Shown here: positions 10,912 through 19,886 of the stretch, in pieces
Layout of the letters: each line of letters opens with the position of its first letter
Position numbering within the stretch: position 1 is the stretch's first letter
NCBI RefSeq assembly: GCF_020283565.1
Contig: NC_060064.1
Location: forward strand, 15,396,337 to 15,460,336
Source of the DNA: Trifolium pratense
Lineage: Eukaryota; Streptophyta; Magnoliopsida; Fabales; Fabaceae
Length of the DNA stretch: 64,000 nucleotides
Reading direction: 5' to 3'
Translations under genes and position numbers: made by a program
Notes under the pieces: model-generated
Seen by the model: only the letters and a program-made list of their open reading frames with translations
Told to the model about the DNA's origin: nothing
The model's database searches: none

Positions 10912-10919
10912 TATTTATA
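10912..10919 (-). promoter_or_regulatory. TATA box of small antisense ORF
   Basis: TATAAATA on the minus strand, in ACTATAAATATC, about 50 bp before the ATG at 10862. Spacing predicts a start near 10885 and a leader of about 20-25 nt. Confidence 0.6.
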
Positions 10920-11262
10920 GTCAATATTTAACCTTAACATCGTTATTAACGGTAGTAATAAATGCTTGAACGGTTGCAGCCACCGAGCTTTGACCATCTC
11001 GAAAAATGTCACTTTTACGTTTCCAAGGAGTCAAAATTTGACCCATTTTAGTTATTAAAGACTGCAAAGGAAGGCGGTACCAGAAAGGACAGAAGAGCAA
11101 CACATAAGTAAAGGAAATTGCTTAAGCATTCAAATTCGTACAAAAGAAATACAACGGAAGCAAAGAAACGGAATAAAAATAACAAAGATCCCAAAATCCG
11201 GAAGCAAATTACAAATACTAGAAAGAAAAGCACAAAACGGAAAGATGAGCAAACAAAAGACT

Positions 11263-11907
11263 TCATGGCATGGTGGAATTCCCCAATTCACCAGCATCGG
11301 CAACGGCGATACGGTGCATTTCCTCCAATGCCCGTTTCACCCTCTTCGCCTTCACCATATTCTCGTCAATGGGCTTCAGATCCTCTCTCAGCTCGTTCTG
11401 CTTGTCTAAAAGGTCCATCAAAGAATGGCGCCTTGAAATCAGCTTAGCAACATCGTCCCTAATCTCGCCTTGGAGAGCCCTCTTCCTCTTCACAAGCGGC
11501 TTCATCTCCTTGTTCAGCAGCACCAAACGATCGTCCACTCTCCGCTCCTCGTTGAAGCATATCCCTAAGATTTCCTCCTGCACACCCATGGTCTCTTTCG
11601 TGATCTCTATCTGGCTGTCGACAGCTTCGGTAACTTCGGCATGGCATTCTTTGACATTCTCCACAGCAATCACGAAGGATGCACTATCCTTCAACTCTTT
11701 CTCTAGACGCAGCACACTGTCAAGAAAACGCTTCTCTTCCTTGGTCAGCCTCCAGCAATAATCGTTCAGCTCTTTGACGAACTCTGAGAATTCGCCAAAA
11801 TCATCCATCAAGTCCTCCGTGCTTAAGGCCAACATACGCCGGAGCCGCTTAATGACAGGGGAAGCCGGGGATTGACCACATTCGAAAGAAGGATTTTTGG
11901 GAGACAT
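11263..11907 (-). CDS. Coiled-coil antisense ORF of Tat element
   Basis: Reads 214 residues from ATG 11907. The protein is strongly helical and charged with heptad-like Leu/Val spacing over most of its length (about residues 40-205) and has no transmembrane segment or enzyme motif that I recognise. A consensus TATA box sits about 70 bp upstream on the same strand. It lies only 260 bp from the 3' LTR, so its promoter region abuts the polypurine tract. Its function is unknown; a structural or Gag-interacting role is a guess. It is separate in frame and position from the other two antisense genes. Confidence 0.62.
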   Translation of the reverse strand: MSPKNPSFECGQSPASPVIKRLRRMLALSTEDLMDDFGEFSEFVKELNDYCWRLTKEEKRFLDSVLRLEKELKDSASFVIAVENVKECHAEVTEAVDSQIEITKETMGVQEEILGICFNEERRVDDRLVLLNKEMKPLVKRKRALQGEIRDDVAKLISRRHSLMDLLDKQNELREDLKPIDENMVKAKRVKRALEEMHRIAVADAGELGNSTMP

Positions 11908-11976
11908 AACTCTGAAAGGAAAGCTTAGAGTTCTGCAGGTAAGAAGGGATGAACTGATTATTTCATCAAAGTACCA

Positions 11977-11984
11977 CTTTTATA
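11977..11984 (-). promoter_or_regulatory. TATA box of coiled-coil antisense ORF
   Basis: CTATAAAAG on the minus strand, a near-ideal plant TATA box, about 70 bp before ATG 11907. Confidence 0.65.
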
Positions 11985-12158
11985 GACGGAGAGTCTCATC
12001 GTGGCAGCAGCAGGAGGGGAAACGGTTAATGAGAGTTGCTCATGAATGTAAGAACGTGCACCAAAGAGTGGGAGAGAAACGCGGTATATCGCGCGCCAAG
12101 AATTTTGGAGGGAAATTCGAATTGTACTTAAGCATTTCATTCCTACGGATTTCATGCT

Positions 12159-12168
12159 TGGGGGGCTG
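12159..12168 (+). other. Polypurine tract
   Basis: A TTGGGGGGCTG-type G-run directly abuts the 3' LTR and is the expected plus-strand primer. Confidence 0.85.
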
Positions 12169-12652
12169 TGGACTGGGCAATGGGCCTAAAGGCAAAATCA
12201 AATTAGCCCAATTAATATAAGAAAGGAAACAGGCCCAAAACAATTGAATTTCAAACGCCCATTTGGCGATACAAGGCCTAGGCGAGGTGGGTAATGACGG
12301 ACGACGCCCATAAGACGGATTTGCATACGACAATAAAATATCTTCATCCTTCCCTGTCTTAGCGATTAACTTGGGAACGAAGAAACCAACTCCTTGAAAC
12401 CGCCATGGCTTGAAGATCAAGGTTTTATTCCTACTTTCACGCTGCATCACCGGAAAAGGCGCTGAAGACCGGATTTGTAGGAACCCTAGCTTGGAGAAGA
12501 AGGCTTTAATGGTCTATAAATAGTTTGATACTTTCATCTGTAAAGGAGGATCGAATTCTGACTTATTAAAATCCCAGGGTTGTTGGGATTGAACTGAGTG
12601 TATTCACACCATTTGATCAATAATACAAACCCCCTCGTTTTTTACCAGAACA
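12169..12652 (+). repeat. 3' LTR of the Tat element
   Basis: Length is 484 bp, same ends as the 5' LTR, one substitution (T12251 versus C605), TATA box at 12515-12522. It is followed at once by the ATAAT target duplication. Confidence 0.95.
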
Positions 12653-12753
12653 ATAATATATGACCGAGCAATTTCAATATTTTTATAAACTGGGATAAGA
12701 TTTGTAGACAAAATTGATTAAAAATTTACAGTACCTCTCGTTATACCTCACCC

Positions 12754-13350
12754 TATGTTGCACCGGTACTTCGTTTTAGACAGAGTACCGGTACCGGGTA
12801 CGTACCGGGTACCGGTACGCGTATGGTACTTCCATGGTACGTATCCTCAAAGTACCGAGTTTTTTTTTTTGTTTTTTCATGCGGATACACATGTGGTACT
12901 TCCGGGGTACGGACGTGGTACTCTCAGGGTACATACGTGGTACATATTTCATCAAAAACTATTCTAATTTTTTTTTGCAACACTTTTCAATCCTATTCTT
13001 TATTCTTTTTTTTATTTGTTTATTTTTTTAATAAAGATTCACTTTAGTTTAAAATTAGAATCGATTCAGTCTCCTTCCCTTTTTTATTTATTTTTAAAAG
13101 TGTAGCAGCATAATTTTACTACTAATCATAATTTCCTAAACTTGTAAACCATAATATAATTATTTTTAAAAATCGCTACTTTTTATGTTTAATTATTTGT
13201 TTTAAAAATATAATTTTATTATTTTAAAAATATAACTATATTAAAAAAAATATACGAGTGTACCCGTACTGTAGTTTTTTTTAAAAATGTCATACCACAT
13301 ACCGGTACCAATACCAAATATTGGTACCGTACCCGCAACTATGCAACATA
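12754..13350. mobile_element. MITE, probable Mutator type, GGTACC-rich
   Basis: Ends TATGTTGCA...TGCAACATA form short inverted termini. The flanks ACCTCACCC (12745-12753) and ACCTCACCT (13351-13359) match at 8 of 9 bases, a size typical of Mutator-like insertions. Both subterminal regions are packed with GGTACC/GGTAC motifs; the middle is AT-rich. No transposase is present. Confidence 0.75.
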
Positions 13351-13359
13351 ACCTCACCT

Positions 13360-14042
13360 TATTCTAATTTATCAAAGAGGTATTGTTAACCTCACCCTAT
13401 TCTAAAGTTTCTATTTCTAATTTGTAGTCTTTGTCTGCGTTTTAAAGTTTTTTATACGTTTTGTTTCTTTCTTTAATTGGAAATAATAGAAAGAAAAACA
13501 ACAATTCTGCAAATTTTAATTTCAATCATTATTATTATAGTCTAACACAGAACAGAATCTATCTATAAGACCAAAAGCAAATACGACCGTTCTCGTTCAG
13601 ATCCAAAACAGGTAGCCACGTAAGACAGATATTTATGTATTTCCACCCATTTCCAGGAATCTTCACATCACAAACAAACCTACCAATTGAATTATTATTG
13701 TCCAAAACCCCTTTCACTTTCACAACGCACTTTTTTATTTATTTATTTATTTTAATTTAATTAATTTCCTTATTACTGAATCTCCTTAAGAACAATTATA
13801 CACCCAATTCATTTTATTCAATTCAATATAATAACAAATAAATAAAAAAATCAAGAACAACAGAGAAGATAATACTAAAAATCATCAAAGAAGTTGCCTA
13901 ATTTCTTCATATAATAATAATATTAAAATAATATTTATATTAAATTTTTTTAGTTATTATTATTATATGGTAATTTTTTATATCATGATGATGATGGTAT
14001 CATCTTCATCAGATAACATCACAATCACAATCATCATCATCA
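13360..14042. other. AT-rich downstream flank of EF-hand gene
   Basis: No gene is seen. It includes another copy of the ACCTCACCCTATTCTAA flank motif near 13391, AT-rich simple sequence and a CAT/ATG trinucleotide stretch around 13983-14045 that borders the 3' end of the EF-hand gene. Confidence 0.5.
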
Positions 14043-14711
14043 TCACCGTTGCAACTCCATCATAACAGAAAACTCTTCAAAACACACAAACCCATCCCCG
14101 TTTTTATCAACACCTGCTATCATACGCCTACACTCTTCTAACGTGCACCGTTCATCCCCAATCGCTCTAAAAACCCTCAACAATTCATCCGCCGAGATTC
14201 TCCCATCTCGATCCGTATCAAATACCTCAAACGCTTCTCTAAGTTCTTCCTCCGGATCCGAACCCGAACCGGATCCCGATCCGGATCCGTTACCCGATCC
14301 AGAACCGGAGCTAATCCGGTTCATGATCGTTTCCACGCTAATGAAGCCTCTACCATCGCTATCCACTTCGCTAAGCATCATCTCGATTTCTTCGGAACTA
14401 GGAGGACGCGCACCGAGGCGCGTGAGAACTGCTTGGAGTTCTTGACGCGAAACGACGCCGTCGTTATCTCGGTCGATTAAACGAAAAGCTTGAGCAAGCT
14501 CCCACTGAACGTCGACGTTGACATCAGACCAGTCTTCCGGAAGGACGCTGGTAGGTGTTTGTGAGCCACCAGCAACGGTTTTGTGAGTGGATTCATCGGA
14601 TGAAGATGCTGACCCGAATGAAGGTGGGTCGGATCTTGAGACTGAGGATTTTTCCTTTTTGGAACGGAAGAGACGTTTGGGAGAGAGGTTTTTAGGGTTA
14701 ATGAACTTCAT
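14043..14711 (-). CDS. Calmodulin-like EF-hand protein (CML35/36-like)
   Basis: An intronless 222-residue protein. The N-terminal 60 residues are Lys/Ser-rich and not conserved. Four EF-hand loops follow: 80-91 (DRDNDGVVSRQE), 117-128 (DSDGRGFISVET), 165-176 (DTDRDGRISADE) and 202-213 (DKNGDGFVCFEE). Loops 1, 3 and 4 have canonical Ca2+ ligands; loop 2 has Arg at position 5 and Thr at position 12 in place of the bidentate acid, so it probably binds Ca2+ poorly. A Gly/Ser linker (about 135-151) separates the EF pairs and is encoded by a GGATCC-like simple repeat. Length, lack of introns and the Ser-rich head fit the plant CML35/36 group of Ca2+ sensors. Cytosolic or nuclear location is inferred from the absence of a signal peptide or membrane segment. 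Confidence 0.92.
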   Translation of the reverse strand: MKFINPKNLSPKRLFRSKKEKSSVSRSDPPSFGSASSSDESTHKTVAGGSQTPTSVLPEDWSDVNVDVQWELAQAFRLIDRDNDGVVSRQELQAVLTRLGARPPSSEEIEMMLSEVDSDGRGFISVETIMNRISSGSGSGNGSGSGSGSGSDPEEELREAFEVFDTDRDGRISADELLRVFRAIGDERCTLEECRRMIAGVDKNGDGFVCFEEFSVMMELQR

Positions 14712-14921
14712 TGAGTTTGTTAGAAAATTGAGAGAATGAAAATGAGAAGAAGGAGAAGAAGAGAATAAGAAGAGGGTTTGTTGAGGGGAAAGAGAGAGGA
14801 AGGTGAAGGGGGTTAAATGGATGCAGTGAAGGCATGAATAGCAGGTCCATTGCTCTTGAGAGTGTAGCTTCCACGAAGTTTCCTAACATTAATAGATTGA
14901 TTGAAAATGAATGTGTATACC

Positions 14922-14929
14922 ATATTTAT
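14922..14929 (-). promoter_or_regulatory. Candidate TATA box of EF-hand gene
   Basis: TATAAATA on the minus strand about 210 bp upstream of ATG 14711, giving a leader of about 180 nt. It is the best match in the near-upstream region. Confidence 0.5.
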
Positions 14930-15164
14930 ATTCATTACTATTTATTTTTATTTTAAAGAGTAGTTAATGTTTTTTTAAGTGATGTTTTAGATTATTGTCC
15001 GTTTCGCCCAGTTTTTTTTTTTTAAGTTTATGGAATTTATGAAATATAAATTAGTTTTATGTTATTTTATAAGTTTATACTAGTGAAAATTGTAATTTTA
15101 TAAGTTGTTTTATCATAAATTACCTTGACAAACTTATAATAATATATAAAAATAGCATAAGTTC

Positions 15165-15595
15165 TAAAAAAAAATGGACCAAACGAGCACCGAATGTGAG
15201 TCAATGCACAACTTTGATTATTAATATTTTTAATTATTTACTATTATGAAAAATTTATATTTCGAAAATACTTGTCGAGACAAACTGAACAACATATTAT
15301 ATATTAGAACAAAACTTACATGCATTTCCATACATGCATTTCTTACTTTTCCTCTCACAAAGAGGTAGTTTTTTTTATTAAAAAATAATTTTCTTTTATT
15401 TTTTCAAAATGAAAAAACACAAATAACCACCTCTTTGTGAGTGAAAAAGTAAGAAATGCATGTATGGAAATGCATGTAAGTTTTGTCCTATATATTAATA
15501 TAAAAAATTACGATCAAAGTAAATTATATGAATAGTGTGCATGATTCTCAAACGACACTTTAAAATAAACGGATGGAGTAATTTATTAAAACATT
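15165..15595 (+). repeat. Local duplication copy 1, interrupted by MITE
   Basis: From AAGTTCTAAAAAAAAATGG through GGATGGAGTAATTTATTAAAAC this segment is repeated at 16295-16555. Copy 1 holds an extra 182-bp MITE (15307-15488) that copy 2 lacks, so copy 2 records the empty site. The 'cggatggagta' end resembles widespread legume MITEs. No coding content. Confidence 0.75.
15307..15488. mobile_element. 182-bp fold-back MITE, Mutator type
   Basis: Termini GAACAAAACTTACATGC and its complement at the other end (GGACAAAACTTACATGC) extend into inverted arms of about 65 bp. Perfect 9-bp target duplications TATATATTA lie at 15298-15306 and 15489-15497. The RNA would form a long hairpin. Confidence 0.88.
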
Positions 15596-15858
15596 TTTTT
15601 TGTTTTGAGTTAACTCTTTTGTATTTTAAAATAACCAAAAATTCTAATAATTTTGAATTCGATTTAGATAAAAATATAGTTTCATTTAATTATTAAGTTG
15701 AGATTCTTTTGAATAATTCGTTTTTCATGAGTGTGTTTGAGCTAAAAAAAAAGAAAAAGGACACAATATAAAAACAATTCATAAAATAAATTAAAGAATA
15801 AAGTTTTTTTCTTGGTAGTATGATTTTTCAAGCTGTGAGTAAACATTAAACTAGATAA

Positions 15859-15895
15859 GGTTGGGGTGGGGTGGGGTGGGGTGGGGTGGGGTGGG
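15859..15895 (+). repeat. (GGGGT)n microsatellite, G-quadruplex-like
   Basis: About seven GGGGT units run in a row. Runs of four G with one-base loops satisfy the standard G-quadruplex pattern. No gene is near enough to assign a regulatory role. Confidence 0.85.
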
Positions 15896-15947
15896 ATAAC
15901 TTTCTATTTTGGATTGGGATTAAGTCCAATTTGACGTTAAACTTAGG

Positions 15948-16205
15948 CCATTTAAGTGTAGAGATCGATCTATTTAGGCGTCAAAGTTGGTTTTCTTAGG
16001 CGTCGAGCTCGGCCTACTTAATCGTCTAGTTTGTTTGGTTGTCAAGCTCGGCTCACTTAGACGTCGAGCTCAACCCACTTAGGCGTTGAGATTGGCCTAC
16101 TTAATCGTCGAGCCTATTTAGTCATCGAGTTCAATCTACTTAAGCGTCGAGCTCGGCCTACTTAATTGTCAAGTCTGTTTGGTCACCGAGCTTGTTTGGT
16201 TGTGG
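15948..16205 (+). repeat. Degenerate ~21-bp tandem repeat (CGTCGAGCTCGGCCTA)
   Basis: About a dozen diverged copies of a unit like CTTAGGCGTCGAGCTCGGCCTA, the GC-rich patch in an AT-rich region. Several periods are broken by TTTGGTTGTCAAG variants. Confidence 0.75.
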
Positions 16206-16294
16206 CGGTACCAATTGCACACTGGCACAAAACCACATGTTCCTGCTCAACGGTCACAGACAGAGAAAATGCAAAAGCTCTAAAAAAAAGTATA

Positions 16295-16555
16295 AGCTCT
16301 TAAAAAAATTGGGTCAAACAAGCACTGAATGTATGTCAATGCACAACTTTGATTATTAATATTTTTAATTTATTTACTATTATGAAAAATTTATATTTCG
16401 AAAATACTTGTCGAGATAAATTGAACAGTATCTTATATATTAATATTTATTTTTATATATTAATAGAAAAATTGAGATTAGAGTAGATTATATGAATTGT
16501 GCGCATGATTCTCAAATGACATTTAAAAATGAACGGATGGAGTAATTTATTAAAA
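16295..16555 (+). repeat. Local duplication copy 2 (MITE-empty)
   Basis: Matches 15165-15595 without the MITE insertion, with scattered substitutions. Imperfect 40-bp direct repeats (16219-16262 and 16555-16600, sharing CCAC(A/G)TGTTCCTGCTC) flank it, as if the copy was inserted into or exchanged at that sequence. Confidence 0.7.
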
Positions 16556-16649
16556 CTGGCCCAAAGCCACGTGTTCCTGCTCCACGATCAGAGGTCAACG
16601 CTTTTGTAACGGTCGACATCAAAATGATTGACAGTTATTGTGAATCATA

Positions 16650-16983
16650 ACTTGATTAAGTGGTGCATGGTGTACAAGTTTTCGATATTTTTATAACGAA
16701 TATGAATTGCACAAGTTTTTGAAGTTTTAAATTTTTTTGAAAATCATGTGATATGTTATTGAGACTCATCAAGATTAACGGTATTGAATAAAAATCCATA
16801 AACCGTTAATTTTAACGGGTCTCAATAACATATCAAATGATTCTCAATTTTTTTAAAAAAATTTATAGATAATCTATACGATATAAACTTTCTATCCAAC
16901 GGTGGATTTTATAAAATTCGTATTCGTTATAGTGTTTTCGGTGACTTGTGCATGATGCACAACTTAAGACACTTATGCACCGT
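16650..16983. mobile_element. Fold-back MITE, copy 1 of a two-copy family
   Basis: It contains the internal inverted repeat GATATGTTATTGAGACTCAT / complement around 16749-16838, plus outer regions rich in 'ttataacgaat' and its complement. A second copy with the same organisation lies at 49764-50090. It is non-coding. Confidence 0.75.
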
Positions 16984-18165
16984 AGACTTTGCCATCATTT
17001 GAATAGCAGTATGTTATTTTAGGTTATCTAAATATATTTTTTTGTTACATGTTATCTAAATTATTTTACTGCATAACATAAGTGCTGTGTATTTTTTTTT
17101 TCCAACACAAGCATCTCCATATATAGACTGTTTTTTAACTTGTCATTTTGTCTTTTTGCTATGTCGTTACTCTAATTTTTATTCATAGTCTTATACTAAC
17201 TCTGTTAAATATAGTCCTCCTACAAAAATTTGTCCTTTTTATAAGACAACATTTAAATTTTCAAGTTCATATTTTTTTCTTTTTACCAATATACAGTACA
17301 TGGAAGAAAAAAATTGTGTAGACCTCACACACACCTACCATCATTTTATATTTTCACTCAAGACCAGTGATTCCTTTAGTAGATGGAACGGGTGGGTTGT
17401 ATTTAAATAAGATTAGTAAGGTTCGGTCAGGTTAGCTTTAGATTGATGGAATTAGATGAAATTAAATGAAAATGGATAAAATAAAATAATGTTTCATTGT
17501 TTGAATTTAAAAAATAATGATGAAATTGAATGGATTTTATCTCATACAACCACTTATCTCCCATTGTACACGTTAATTTTTAGACTTGTTTTAAATTCCA
17601 TGGAAATTACCCCATTTCCCATTGAAACACATCCATTTTCTTTCTTATTTATTTCCATGGCATGCAATATTTCCTTTCTTGATTAAATTTATTATTATAT
17701 AGTTCTAAACAATTTCCATACAATTGGCATTGATATGGTGAGCACTAAGTTCTCAACTCTGTTTGACGTCGTGCTTACCACTCCTTTAATTTCGTCTTCA
17801 AACCCACACCCAATGGTCATGAACAAAAGAACAAAGTTAGGGCAACTCTACTTTTGTGAAATTATAACGTTACATTAAAAAAAAAAAAACGTGTATACTA
17901 TTTTCCGAGAAACAAGCTTTTTTCTTTTTCTTTTCTTTTTTGTTTCAATGAGAAAGGTTGAATAAATAATTTTTTTTTGGTCAGGTGAATAAATAAATTT
18001 CTAATGAGCTATAAGCTTAGGTTAAGTTGTTAATTTACAATCGAATCTTTTATTTTTTTATGAATTGAATATTTTAGTGTAATAATGTAGAGTCTCTGAT
18101 TAATTAATCTACCACAAACGGTTATTCTAATTTATTTATTTTTACACAAAACGGTCCATCTAACA
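16984..18165. other. Intergenic, no supportable gene
   Basis: AT-rich unique sequence; short open frames have no recognisable domains. Confidence 0.5.
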
Positions 18166-18177
18166 TAAGCTCAATGA

Positions 18178-18818
18178 CATAATATGGAATGACAATGCTA
18201 GAATGCCAAGTCAAGTTAGACGGGCTGCATATGCTCAGTGGATTGCAGTTCATATAAGTTGCGAAGTGATAATGATCATTATGTCTTGCCTTCAAGCACA
18301 AACCGGTGTAAAAATCCTCGTATAGAATGGTTAAAATATAATGTAGATGCATCGATTTTTGTCGACTTGGGAAGGACAGTGATGGGTGCCTATTTCCGTA
18401 CGTAATAACTCCGGTGAGTTTACTGTCGGATTCACACAGTGGCAGCAGCTAGTTTTATCAACAGAGGAGGGTGAAACATGGACATATTATTGCAAGTGAT
18501 GACTTAAGCTAAGCGCAGAGGTTTTGAGCGAGTCCAATTCGAAAGTGATTCTCAAGTATTAGTTGGAGCAATTCGTACAAAGTAGCATGGTAATTCAGAG
18601 TTTCTTTCAAGCGTTAATGATATCATTCTTGTTATGTTATCTGGTGTAAACTAAGTCAAGTTTGTTAGGAGACAAGTGAATTTGGTTGCTCATACGTTAG
18701 CTAGGGCGGCCAATTCTTGAACTAGTTTCCATAGATTTGAAAATATTTCTTCATGTACTGAACTTTTGGTGATTAATTAATGAAATGCATTAAGCTTGTT
18801 TGGTTAAAAAAAAAAAGT
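18178..18818 (+). pseudogene. 5'-truncated LINE tail with RNase H remnant
   Basis: Conceptual translation in shifting frames recovers plant LINE RNase H-like pieces such as VDAS, GEFTVGFTQ, QFESDSQVL and FVRRQVNLVAHTLA, with several stops. The copy ends in an A-run (18806-18816). Perfect 12-bp direct repeats TAAGCTCAATGA flank it (18166-18177 and 18819-18830), the signature of target-primed insertion. Confidence 0.88.
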
Positions 18819-19354
18819 TAAGCTCAATGAAAACTGTCAATATTAATTAAATTCCACATTGTTATGAAGATTTGTACTATGATCTAATTTGTCGATGCAA
18901 CTTGTTGGGTCATGAGGGTTTATGGATCATCGCATCAGGGTCTATTCTCACTATTTGGAAGTCCGACACTTTGAAAGTTAAAAATGAACTTAATAAAAAA
19001 AACACAAATAATCTTGACCAAAAAATAAAAAACACAAATAATTTATAAATAACAACAAAATATCTTTTAGCTACTTAAAAAAGTCGTCATTCTAGTAGTT
19101 TTTGAAGCAAATTTATCGATCAAGTCAAGTCTTCATATTATAGATTTTTCTAATGATCATTGCCCATTGCTATCAATACCAAGCCATTAACTCTTTTTGT
19201 AATATAGTAGAGCACAAGTAAGACTTCAAATTAAAATCTACTACTATTTTTATTTTTTTAAATCAACCTCTTTATTTTTTTTAGATACATACTATGTATT
19301 TTTTTTTAGCCTCCAAAAAATGGAGATTCGACTATGTAGCGCACCCTACACTTG

Positions 19355-19886
19355 TGCAGGGCTGACCTTGCATCACATTGAACCTTGAACTAAGTGAGTT
19401 TGACACCACATCTTAACTCAACATTAAAGTGTTAGGTTGATGAGTTCTTTCACTTATAAAGTATTCAACATCTACTTTTTCATTTAATGTGAGATTCAAC
19501 ACACACTTAAAATATCAGCAATCTTCCCCTCAAGTTTGAGTCCATCCATTTTTTACGGGTATGCTCCCCCTCAAACGGAAGCTTTTTCACTTGTGCCGCC
19601 GTTGAGATCCATCAATGGGACACGCCGCCTGAATACATTGGTCAGGAAGACTTTCGACCTAAGAAGCTTATTCAACCATCGGTTCTGATACCACTGCTGG
19701 ATCATGAGGGGTCTATGATCATCACATTGAACTTTGAACAACCATATAAGTGAGTTTAACATCATATCTTAACTTAAAACCGTAAGACATTAGGTTGATA
19801 GATCTCACTTATAAAATATTCAACATCTACTTTTTCATTTAATGTGAGTTATTTAATGTGGGTCTCAACCCACATTTAAAATATCA
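19355..19886 (-). mobile_element. TRIM-like LTR element, minus orientation
   Basis: Reading the minus strand: an LTR of about 190 bp (19886 to about 19695) starting TGATATTTTAA, a primer site TGGTATCAGAACC (19693-19681, the initiator-Met type), about 170 bp internal sequence without Gag or Pol, purine-rich GAGGGGGAGC and GAGGGGAAG tracts, and a second LTR-like copy from 19517 down to about 19355 whose distal end is eroded. A further fragment of the LTR end appears near 18904-18936. Small size with no protein coding suggests a TRIM-type element. Confidence 0.7.

Larger units (their letters stand above)
523..12652 (+). mobile_element. Complete Ty3/gypsy retrotransposon, Tat lineage
   Basis: This 12.1-kb element is bounded by two 484-bp LTRs (523-1006 and 12169-12652), each starting TGGACTGG and ending AGAACA, with a perfect 5-bp target duplication ATAAT (518-522, 12653-12657). 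Order: 5' LTR, primer-binding site, gag-pol in one frame, tandem repeat array, a block of antisense genes, polypurine tract, 3' LTR. Two RNase H domains (an ordinary degenerate one and a second archaeal-type one) and extra genes between pol and the 3' LTR are known hallmarks of the plant Tat lineage (Tat/Retand/Ogre relatives). The LTRs differ only at C605/T12251, so insertion is very recent. With intact Gag-Pol the copy looks potentially autonomous. Confidence 0.96.
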
